Below, in pieces: positions 26,821-33,393 of a stretch of 52,884 nucleotides of DNA. The position numbers were made by a program, and so were the translations under genes. The notes beneath the pieces were generated by a model. It was not told where the DNA came from, made no database searches, and was given only the letters and a program-made list of their open reading frames with translations. The stretch comes from Lachnospiraceae bacterium (GTDB lineage Bacteria; Bacillota; Clostridia; Lachnospirales; Lachnospiraceae): assembly GCA_021199235.1 (NCBI GenBank), contig JAJQIL010000027.1:1-52884 (forward strand), given 5' to 3'. Every line of letters begins with the position of its first letter. Position 1 is the stretch's first letter.

Positions 26821-26835
26821 CGTGTGCTCCCTCCT

Positions 26836-27708
26836 TTACTTTTTCAGCTTCGGGTCCATCGCGTCACGGAATCCATCGCCCATCAGGCAGGCTGCCAGTG
26901 ACACAAGTCCGATTGCCAGACCCGGGAAAATGATCAGATGCGGGTGCAGCGTGATGTAGTTTCTTCCGTCTGAAAGCAGCGCGCCCCACTCCGGTGTCGG
27001 CTGCTGTACGCCAAGGCCGATAAAGCTTAAGGAAGCCGCCTGCATGATCGTTCCGCCGATCCCCATGGTCGCGCCGACCAGTACCGGAGCGAACGTGTTC
27101 GGAATGACGTGCTTGACGATGATCCGGAATTTCGAGCAGTTAATCGACTCTGCCGCCGCGATGTATTCATTACTTCGAATCTGAAGAATGGTGCCGCGCA
27201 GCATACGGCAGGTACCCGGAATCGCGCCGATGGAAAGAGCGATGATCGTATTCACAAAGCCGGAGCCCAGAACCGTCGCGATGACCATGGAGAGCAGGAT
27301 GCCCGGAATTGCCTGCAGGATGTCCATAATACGCATGACGATATTGTCCGCTGTCTGTCCGAAAAATCCCGCGATGGATCCGAACACCATACCGATCAGG
27401 GTAGAAAAAATGGTGCCAAGCACACCCAGTGCAATGGAGTAGCGTCCTCCATAGAGGACTCTGGCGAACAGATCTCTTCCGAAGCGGTCACAGCCGAACG
27501 GATGTTCAAGATTCGGATGCAGGAAGATCAGCTCCGTATCCATTGTCGTGTAATCATATTTTGCGATAAAAGGCGCGAAGATCGCCGCCAGCACAAATAT
27601 GAGGAAAATCATAAATCCTGCAACTGAGAGAGGATTTTTGCAAAAACGCTTGAACACTTCCAGCGTCTGGTTTGTCTTTTTTGCCTTAGCGGCGTGATTC
27701 TGTGCCAT
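26836..27708 (-). CDS. dppC: peptide-type ABC importer permease (DppC family)
   Basis: 290 aa, about six membrane segments. The first is at about residues 28-50 after a basic N-terminus, and the coupling motif EYIAAAESINCSKFRIIVKHVIPN faces the ATPases. GAPD-like FGCDRFGRDLFARVLYGGR is typical of the DppC/OppC half. 10 bp after dppB. Confidence 0.92.
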   Translation of the reverse strand: MAQNHAAKAKKTNQTLEVFKRFCKNPLSVAGFMIFLIFVLAAIFAPFIAKYDYTTMDTELIFLHPNLEHPFGCDRFGRDLFARVLYGGRYSIALGVLGTIFSTLIGMVFGSIAGFFGQTADNIVMRIMDILQAIPGILLSMVIATVLGSGFVNTIIALSIGAIPGTCRMLRGTILQIRSNEYIAAAESINCSKFRIIVKHVIPNTFAPVLVGATMGIGGTIMQAASLSFIGLGVQQPTPEWGALLSDGRNYITLHPHLIIFPGLAIGLVSLAACLMGDGFRDAMDPKLKK

Positions 27709-27718
27709 TCCCTCTCAC

Positions 27719-28654
27719 CTACCTTCCTACATATTCCGCTTTGATACGCGGATCCACAAACGCGTAAATCAGGTCAACAGCCAGCATGATGAAGCTGAAT
27801 GCGATGGCCAGCACTACGACGCTGCCCCGCACGACCGGATAATCCAGGTTCGTGATCGCGCTGGTCATATAGTTGCCAATGCCCGGCATGACGAATACGG
27901 ATTCCACGATAACCGTACCGCCAAGGGAGCTGCCGAATCCGGTGCCCAGAAGGGTAATGATCGGGATCAGGGCATTCGGAAGTGCATGCCTGTAAATGAC
28001 GTTCCGCTCACTGACGCCCTTCGCGCGGGCCGTCGTGATGTAATCCGAACGGATAACGTCCAGCATTGCTGAACGGGTCTGCCTTGCGTTCATTGCAATC
28101 GAACCCACGCTGTTTGCCAGCACCGGCATCACATAATATTTCCAGCCGCCGATGCCGTATGCCGGCAGCCAGCGAAGCTTTACGGAAAACAGCAGCACCA
28201 TCATCAATGCCAGCCAGAATCCCGGAATCGAGATACCCAGCATGGAGATGAGGATAGACAGATTATCCTGCCATTTTCCCTGATGGATCGCGGCGATGAT
28301 CCCGAGCGGCAGGCCGATGATCACGCTGACCAGCATGCTCCACACGGCCAGAGTAAGCGTTCTCGGGAAACGCTGTACGATCTCCGCCGCGATTGAAGTT
28401 TTAGTCATATACGAGGTACCAAGATCCAGTTTGATAAAGGTATCCCGCAGAAACATTCCCAGCTGAACAATATACGGCTGATTGAGTCCCATAGACTCTC
28501 TTAGGTTCTCCAGCTGTTCCGGTGTGGCCGAGGTGCCCAGGATGATCTGCGCCGGATCGCCCGGAACAAGATACATGATCGAGAAGATGACTATGGCCAC
28601 GCCCAGTACGACGAACACCATCATTCCCAGTCGTTTTAAAATATATTTCCACAT
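27719..28654 (-). CDS. dppB: peptide-type ABC importer permease (DppB family)
   Basis: 311 aa, about six membrane segments. It starts MWKYILKRLGMMVFVV and has LVPGDPAQ and the coupling motif DYITTARAKGVSERNVIYRHALPN, both standard for DppB/OppB. The frame is open nine codons further, but ATG 28654 has GGAGAG upstream. It forms the channel with the DppC-type subunit. A strong hairpin separates it from the binding-protein gene. Confidence 0.92.
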   Translation of the reverse strand: MWKYILKRLGMMVFVVLGVAIVIFSIMYLVPGDPAQIILGTSATPEQLENLRESMGLNQPYIVQLGMFLRDTFIKLDLGTSYMTKTSIAAEIVQRFPRTLTLAVWSMLVSVIIGLPLGIIAAIHQGKWQDNLSILISMLGISIPGFWLALMMVLLFSVKLRWLPAYGIGGWKYYVMPVLANSVGSIAMNARQTRSAMLDVIRSDYITTARAKGVSERNVIYRHALPNALIPIITLLGTGFGSSLGGTVIVESVFVMPGIGNYMTSAITNLDYPVVRGSVVVLAIAFSFIMLAVDLIYAFVDPRIKAEYVGR

Positions 28655-28681
28655 AGAATCTCTCCGTTCCTGATGAAACAA

Positions 28682-28714
28682 CGGGCTTCCGGTTCCGATC
28701 GAACCGGAAGCCCG
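28682..28714. promoter_or_regulatory. intercistronic hairpin between binding-protein and permease genes
   Basis: CGGGCTTCCGGTTC (28682-28695) and GAACCGGAAGCCCG (28701-28714) form a perfect 14-bp stem with a 5-base loop. On the transcribed strand only a weak T-run follows. It probably allows partial termination or protects the upstream mRNA, so that more binding protein than permease is made. Confidence 0.75.
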
Positions 28715-28777
28715 CGTGTCAATAAGCTTTCGTCTTATCTGTTATTCTTCTTCTGACAGTATGTTTATCAGACCGCA

Positions 28778-30319
28778 TTAATAATATACGAATCCGGAAG
28801 CCAGGAACTTGTCCATACCTGAGAAAGCGATGCTTTCAATCTTAGAAGAGTTGTATACTACGCTCTGTGACGGAAGGATCAGCGGATAGCAGTATGCGTT
28901 CTCCATGATGTAGGTCCAGGTTGCGTCGATGTTCTCCTCCGTATGTCCGTCGACGGAAGTGCAGGTATCCATCAGAGTCTGCAGTTCTTCATCATAAATG
29001 AAGTTCTTGGTCAGACCTGTGCCGACAACATCGATATCAAAATATTTTGCCCAGCAGTTTGTGATGTAGTCGTCAGAGGACAGGAACGCGATCGTGAAAT
29101 CCCATGCAGTCGAATCGCCCTCGTTCGGAAGGTAATTCGAGAACTGCTGTACGTCAATGTTCAGGGTGATACCGATCGCGGACAGCTGCTCTTTCAGGAT
29201 CGTAGCAACATCCTCGTTGTAACCCATGGTCGGTGTGATCAGAGTCAGTTCTACTCCATCCGGGTATGCAGAAGCTGCCAGATATTCTTTCGCTTTCTCT
29301 ACATCATAGGTGTAATCCAGCTCACTCCATGCCTCATTGTAATCACTGTACTTGGTCGAACCCATCGCATAGAGAGGTTCGCAGGAACCACCCTGGATCG
29401 CCGCTGCCAGGAAATCTTTATCGATTGCTGTAAATACAGCCTTTCTCAGGTTCTCATCCGCAAGCGGGCTGTCCTCAGAGCAGTTCGGATACAGTACATA
29501 ACCCTGTACGCCGGTGATCGTCTCTACTGTATACTGATCTGCATACATACCGCCCTCCTGGAAGTTCGGAAGATCATCTACGGATACATCCGCAGATGCG
29601 TCGATCGTACCGGTCTGCAGTGCCATTGCCAGCTGGGAGGACTCTGTGATGGTGTCAATTCTTACAGTAGATACCGGAGCCTTCTGCTGGTTGATCAGGC
29701 AGAGGTCTTCTTCCTGCCAGTAATCATCACGAGCCGTCAGGGTCATGGAAACTCCTGATGTCCAGTCACTTACTACATAGCGGCCTGTGCCGACCGGGGC
29801 AGTCGCCATACCGTTGCCGGATGCCTCATATGCTGCCTGAGATACGATTACGACATTGCCCATCTGTGCCTCAAAATCTCCAAGTGCCGGTGTGGAACCC
29901 CATACGAACTCAACCGTGTAGTCGTCGATTGCTGTGATGGAAGCTACCGTAAAGGTTTCGGTCAGCTCACCCAGCTCCTGGCAGGTATTCCAGCTGAACG
30001 CCACGTCCTCAGCGGTAATATGGTTTCCTGCTGAATCATAGATGTAATCGTAGATCGTCACATCGTAGGTCACCTCATCTACCTGTGTGTAATCCTTCAT
30101 CATTACACCATAAAAGGTACCGGAAAACTCATCCTTCGCGCCAAGTGCCTCATAAACCATAGCGGAATACTCGGTCGCGCCCTGCCACGGAACCAGAGAC
30201 TCGTACGTTGCAGATGAAACACCGATCGCGATGGAGTCGGTCTCCTGTGCGTTCACCGCCGGCGCTGCTGAAACGACCATGGCCGCCGCGAGAACTGCTG
30301 CTGTTAATTTCTTTTGCAT
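28778..30319 (-). CDS. ABC transporter substrate-binding protein, SBP_bac_5 family
   Basis: 513 aa, exported. ATG 30319 (MQKKLTAAVLAAAMVVSAAP) follows AAGGAGG; the 23 codons upstream are excluded. A signal peptide ends near VNA/QETDS. There is no lipobox cysteine, so it lacks the lipid anchor usual for Gram-positive binding proteins. The body has the peptide/nickel-binding family pattern: WQGATEYSAMVYEALG, DYTVEFVWGS, VGTGRYVVSDW, LRKAVFTAIDKDFLAAAIQGG, AKEYLAASAYPDGVELTL. First gene of the operon, with its own promoter at 30361-30388. The ligand is unknown. Confidence 0.9.
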   Translation of the reverse strand: MQKKLTAAVLAAAMVVSAAPAVNAQETDSIAIGVSSATYESLVPWQGATEYSAMVYEALGAKDEFSGTFYGVMMKDYTQVDEVTYDVTIYDYIYDSAGNHITAEDVAFSWNTCQELGELTETFTVASITAIDDYTVEFVWGSTPALGDFEAQMGNVVIVSQAAYEASGNGMATAPVGTGRYVVSDWTSGVSMTLTARDDYWQEEDLCLINQQKAPVSTVRIDTITESSQLAMALQTGTIDASADVSVDDLPNFQEGGMYADQYTVETITGVQGYVLYPNCSEDSPLADENLRKAVFTAIDKDFLAAAIQGGSCEPLYAMGSTKYSDYNEAWSELDYTYDVEKAKEYLAASAYPDGVELTLITPTMGYNEDVATILKEQLSAIGITLNIDVQQFSNYLPNEGDSTAWDFTIAFLSSDDYITNCWAKYFDIDVVGTGLTKNFIYDEELQTLMDTCTSVDGHTEENIDATWTYIMENAYCYPLILPSQSVVYNSSKIESIAFSGMDKFLASGFVYY

Positions 30320-30360
30320 AATTGCTTCCTCCTTCTGTTTTGGTTGATTTGTTTTTCGTG

Positions 30361-30388
30361 ACCATATTAAAACACTTCTTTCCGTCAA
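30361..30388 (-). promoter_or_regulatory. putative promoter of the importer operon
   Basis: TTGACG (30383-30388 on the minus strand), 16-bp spacer and TATGGT (30361-30366) lie 42 bp before the binding-protein start. The CATTTCC boxes begin 12 bp upstream of the -35 element, a normal place for activator binding. Confidence 0.5.
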
Positions 30389-30399
30389 ATCTCAATCAT

Positions 30400-30503
30400 C
30401 ATTTCCGAAGTCTCCATTTCCAAAAAGGAAATGTGCACAATTTTCACCTGTAAATCCACGTTTTTATGAGCTTTTTGTCGCGAATGGAAATGAATATTTC
30501 CAT
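30400..30503. promoter_or_regulatory. CATTTCC/GGAAATG operator cluster
   Basis: Half-sites: CATTTCC at 30400-30406 and 30415-30421, GGAAATG at 30427-30433, ATGGAAAT at 30484-30491 and ATTTCCAT at 30496-30503. Two form palindromes, one with a 5-base and one with a 4-base centre. The likely binder is the LysR-type regulator encoded at 31734, by position; not demonstrated. Confidence 0.65.
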
Positions 30504-30578
30504 TTTTGATATTGCCGTACAGGCAAATTCTATAGTTAAATGAACCTGTAAAATATCATATTCATATGAAACTTAGCT

Positions 30579-30614
30579 GTAACTGTTCAGAACTGTACGG
30601 AACAGCTGCGTTAC
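30579..30614. repeat. dispersed palindrome, copy E (expanded)
   Basis: Begins GTAACTGTTCAG like copies A and B and ends GCGTTAC, but the centre is longer and different (36 bp in total). It lies 22 bp before the MBL gene start. Confidence 0.55.
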
Positions 30615-30636
30615 CCTGTGAAAAGGAGGCCACCCT

Positions 30637-31542
30637 ATGAATAAGAGCAGCCATGATTTTATCTTTTCCAATAAAAAAATATCGGATCATTTTTACATCG
30701 TCACCGAACACTGCTTCCGGCACAAGGTATCCTGTATCTACGTGCTGGTCGGTGCGAAAAAAATACTGGTAGTGGATACCGGACTTGGACTTGGCCGGAG
30801 TCTGTATCAATATGTGAAGGAGCTGCTGGACACGCAGCTGCCGCTGATCTGCATCTGCACACACGGTCATCCGGACTGCATCGGCGGCATCGGACAGTTT
30901 GAGGAGGTCTATCTTCACGAAAAAGATATTGAGGCCTTTCCGGCATTTTTCACAATGCAGGGACGGCTGAAGAATCTCCGCCTTATCGAACAGAACGACA
31001 ATGTGATGATCGATTATAATGAAGAAAAGCTGTTTCCGAACGACGCCATCTGTACACCGGTGTCCGACGGCACCCGTCTGGATCTGGGCGACATTTATGT
31101 CAAAGTCATTGATATGCCCGGTCATACGCCCGGCAGCATTATCCTGCAGGTCACCGCTTCGGAATGCAAAGACTTCTATCTGGTCGGCGACTGCTTCAAC
31201 GCGGATGTCACCTATCTGACCTCCCTGAACTCCCGGCTGGATCTGCTGAATTACGCGGCGCTGCTGAGGAGGTTCTATACAGACATCGGACCAGAGGCAA
31301 ACTGTTATTGCTCTCATATGCCCTGCCCCCTCAGCCCGGAAATCGCGCTGGATGTGGCAACCAACTGTGAGGAGATTGCCGCCAGCTGTATCGGAGGAGA
31401 TATTTCTTTTGTATCGGTAAAGCACACCGGAGGGCAGGCAGTTCCTTTGTCCCTTCATCTTTGTCGTAACACAAAAGTTATCTACAGCAGCAAAATTATC
31501 AACACTGACAATGCAGAAGGAGGAAACTGTTATGAGTGTTAA
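30637..31542 (+). CDS. metallo-beta-lactamase-fold protein, altered metal motif
   Basis: 301 aa, cytoplasmic. Motifs: VVDTGLGLG, CICTHGHPDCIGGIGQF, MPGHTPGSI, LVGDCF and a late CSHMPCPLS histidine. The HxHxDH site reads HGHPDC, with cysteine in place of the last histidine. It shares CICTHGH.D.IG and overall layout with the protein encoded at 23401, so the two are probably paralogues on either side of the importer operon. ATG 30637 follows AAAAGGAGG. The LysR gene follows on the same strand. It is read divergently from the operon and may be under the same regulator. Confidence 0.82.
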   Translation: MNKSSHDFIFSNKKISDHFYIVTEHCFRHKVSCIYVLVGAKKILVVDTGLGLGRSLYQYVKELLDTQLPLICICTHGHPDCIGGIGQFEEVYLHEKDIEAFPAFFTMQGRLKNLRLIEQNDNVMIDYNEEKLFPNDAICTPVSDGTRLDLGDIYVKVIDMPGHTPGSIILQVTASECKDFYLVGDCFNADVTYLTSLNSRLDLLNYAALLRRFYTDIGPEANCYCSHMPCPLSPEIALDVATNCEEIAASCIGGDISFVSVKHTGGQAVPLSLHLCRNTKVIYSSKIINTDNAEGGNCYEC

Positions 31543-31598
31543 GAATGTTATTTTTTTATAATGAAATGCTGCCGGGATTTTTATGTAAAAAATCCCGG
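31532..31598 (+). promoter_or_regulatory. short ORF with strong ribosome site, then hairpin
   Basis: AAGGAGG (31518-31524) precedes ATG 31532, which opens a nine-codon ORF (MSVKNVIFL) overlapping the MBL stop. Right after it comes a perfect 11-bp stem, CCGGGATTTTT (31572-31582)/AAAAATCCCGG (31588-31598). This may be a terminator or attenuator between the MBL and LysR genes, or the scar of a deleted gene. Confidence 0.5.
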
Positions 31599-31733
31599 TA
31601 TTATTTGATAAAACGATCATTAAAATCATCGACTTTCATAAAAAGATATGATATAAAAGAAATTGATTGTTTCCAATTTGAACTTTTCCAATCACAGGAA
31701 TCTCATAAGGTAGTAGCAAAGGAGCTGCATTTC

Positions 31734-32675
31734 ATGGAAACTCATTATCTGAATGAATTTGTCGTGCTGGCCGGGGAATGCAATTATTCAAGCGCGGCCG
31801 ACCTGCTGTATACTTCACAATCCACCTTGTTTAAGCACATGAAATCTCTGGAAAACGAACTGAATATCACGCTGTTCAACAAAAGCGGGAACCGTATTCA
31901 GCTCAGCAAAGAAGGTGAGCTTTTCTTAAATTTTTCCAAACGCTACCTTACGATGGAAAAGAAGCTGACAAACGATATCTCGCAGCTGAAAAAGCGAAAT
32001 GACAATGTCGTCTATCTGGCCAGTGAATACCGCACGATCGATCTGTTGCTCGCGTTCCGGATCGAGCACAGTGAAATGCTGATCCACCAGATCTGTGATA
32101 CGCCTTCCGCCAAAAGCGCTCCCGTTTCTCTTCGGCAGGGCGACTGTGAACTGGCAGTTCTCGTCGATCCGGAGGATCCGGCAGACGAACTCGTCAAGAT
32201 TCCGCTGATCGAGGATGTGCCGGTGGCCGTGATGTACTCCGTGCATCCTCTCGCCGACCGGCCTTTTGTCACTTTTGATGACCTTAGAAATGAAAATTTT
32301 GTAGCACTGGATTTTAATACCATGAATTTAAACGGCGTCATTCCGGCCGGCGACATGGTGCGCGGCATCTTCCGGCTCCATAACGCCGTCCCGAATATCG
32401 TCTTTACCGCAAACCGCGGCACGGAAATGCTGGACTACATCCGTCAGGAGATCGGCATTTCCATTCTGTATGAAAAGACTCTGTATTCCTCCAATCGCAA
32501 AAACATTGCGATCGTTCCGATCCGGCCTGCTGAAAAAATACAGGTCTGTCTCTGCTACCTGAAAAACCGGAAATTCTCCGCTGGGGCACAGACCTTCCTT
32601 TCTTTCGTGAAGAATGCCGTGGCGAAAGGCACGATTGAGGAACTTATGTGCGGCGGCGGAGATCGAATCGCATAA
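31734..32675 (+). CDS. LysR-family transcriptional regulator
   Basis: 313 aa. The N-terminal winged helix-turn-helix is clear (FVVLAGECNYSSAADLLYTSQSTLFKHMKSLE, then LFNKSG), followed by a periplasmic-binding-like effector domain (about 90-300). ATG 31734 (METHYLNEF) has AAGGAG at the right distance; the long open frame upstream of it lacks the family N-terminus. It follows the MBL gene and is divergent from the importer cluster, so it probably controls both through the CATTTCC boxes. The inducer is unknown, perhaps the imported compound or a product. Confidence 0.9.
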   Translation: METHYLNEFVVLAGECNYSSAADLLYTSQSTLFKHMKSLENELNITLFNKSGNRIQLSKEGELFLNFSKRYLTMEKKLTNDISQLKKRNDNVVYLASEYRTIDLLLAFRIEHSEMLIHQICDTPSAKSAPVSLRQGDCELAVLVDPEDPADELVKIPLIEDVPVAVMYSVHPLADRPFVTFDDLRNENFVALDFNTMNLNGVIPAGDMVRGIFRLHNAVPNIVFTANRGTEMLDYIRQEIGISILYEKTLYSSNRKNIAIVPIRPAEKIQVCLCYLKNRKFSAGAQTFLSFVKNAVAKGTIEELMCGGGDRIA

Positions 32676-32738
32676 TTGCTCTGGAAAAACACACTTGATT
32701 TCATGTATTCCCTGTGTTAATGTTTATTTGAAACAATG

Positions 32739-32765
32739 GTAACTGTGAAGATACTGAACAGTTAC
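32739..32765. repeat. dispersed palindrome, copy D
   Basis: The cleanest copy: GTAACTGT (32739-32746) and ACAGTTAC (32758-32765) are perfect inverted arms of a 27-bp element. It lies 35 bp upstream of the small gene pair at 32800. Confidence 0.85.
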
Positions 32766-32799
32766 AAACAATGTTACTATTCTGAAAGGGAGCTTTCCT

Positions 32800-33072
32800 A
32801 TGATGTACCCATATATGACACTTAACGATGATACTGAAATCACTCACTCTGAAATGAAACCCGATGGCCGGGTAAAAGTATATATTGAAACACCGGATTT
32901 GAAAGACGGATTTCATAATGCTGTATGCTGGCTGCCAGAGTATCAATGGGAGAATATTAATGGATACTCTGAATCAGAAATGCATTATTTTAAAAGACTG
33001 ATTAAAGAAAATGTACATCTGATTATAGAATTTTCCAGAGAGGGAGGTATTCTGAATGCCGCAGCTATTTAG
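32800..33072 (+). CDS. small protein paired with DUF4160 protein
   Basis: 90 aa, acidic, with no membrane or signal segment. It begins MMYPYMTLNDDTEITHSEM and contains ETPDLKDGFHNAVCWLPEYQW. I know similar small proteins next to DUF4160 genes in gut Firmicutes but no assigned function. GGGAG precedes the start. Its 3' end overlaps the DUF4160 gene by 17 bp, so the two are translated together. The pair is AT-rich compared with its neighbours and lies alone between two catabolic loci. A toxin-antitoxin-like module is possible; nothing in the sequence proves it. Confidence 0.75.
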   Translation: MMYPYMTLNDDTEITHSEMKPDGRVKVYIETPDLKDGFHNAVCWLPEYQWENINGYSESEMHYFKRLIKENVHLIIEFSREGGILNAAAI

Positions 33073-33334
33073 AATTGGTTCTTATATTATTTATTTCTGG
33101 TCTAATGAAAATGATCCTCTCGAGCCCATTCATGTCCATATTGCGGAAGGCCGTGCCTCTGCAAACGCAACAAAGGTCTGGATTACCAGTACCGGTAAGA
33201 CTTTACTCTGTAACAATAATTCTAAAATTCCTCAGCAAACTTTACGAGCTATGATAAAAGTTATTGAAGCAAACAGCTCAGATATCATTGATAAATGGTA
33301 CGAACAGTTTGGCGAAATCCGATATTATGTATAA
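33056..33334 (+). CDS. DUF4160 domain protein
   Basis: 92 aa. It carries the DUF4160 signature: an N-terminal FRIGSYIIYFWSNE, then PIHVHIAEGRASA with conserved histidines, and a C-terminal helix ending in IIDKWYEQFGE. DUF4160 proteins are usually encoded with a second small gene and have been suspected to be toxin-antitoxin parts. ATG 33056 has AGGGAGG and lies inside the end of the preceding gene. A hairpin terminator (33336-33370) begins right after its stop. Confidence 0.85.
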   Translation: MPQLFRIGSYIIYFWSNENDPLEPIHVHIAEGRASANATKVWITSTGKTLLCNNNSKIPQQTLRAMIKVIEANSSDIIDKWYEQFGEIRYYV

Positions 33335-33335
33335 A

Positions 33336-33370
33336 ATCAGCCAGTGGCGCATACAAAGCCTCTGGCTGAT
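33336..33370. terminator. bidirectional hairpin terminator
   Basis: ATCAGCCAGTGGC (33336-33348) and GCCTCTGGCTGAT (33358-33370) pair at 12 of 13 positions around a 9-base loop. On the minus strand TTTTAT follows, which suits the end of the tannase-decarboxylase transcript. On the plus strand it ends the DUF4160 pair. Confidence 0.7.
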
Positions 33371-33393
33371 CTATTAAGGGCAAAGCAGAATAA

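Larger units (their letters stand above)
30320..30636. other. divergent control region of the catabolic cluster
   Basis: This 317-bp gap separates the leftward binding-protein gene from the rightward MBL gene. It holds a leftward promoter (30361-30388), five CATTTCC-type half-sites (30400-30503), copy E of the dispersed palindrome (30579-30614) and an AAAAGGAGG ribosome site for the gene at 30637. I found no coding sequence in it. Confidence 0.7.

Noticed and set aside
30562-31629. 355-aa minus-strand ORF opposite the MBL gene
   Set aside because: The plus strand carries the MBL motifs and a strong ribosome site; the reverse frame has no motifs.
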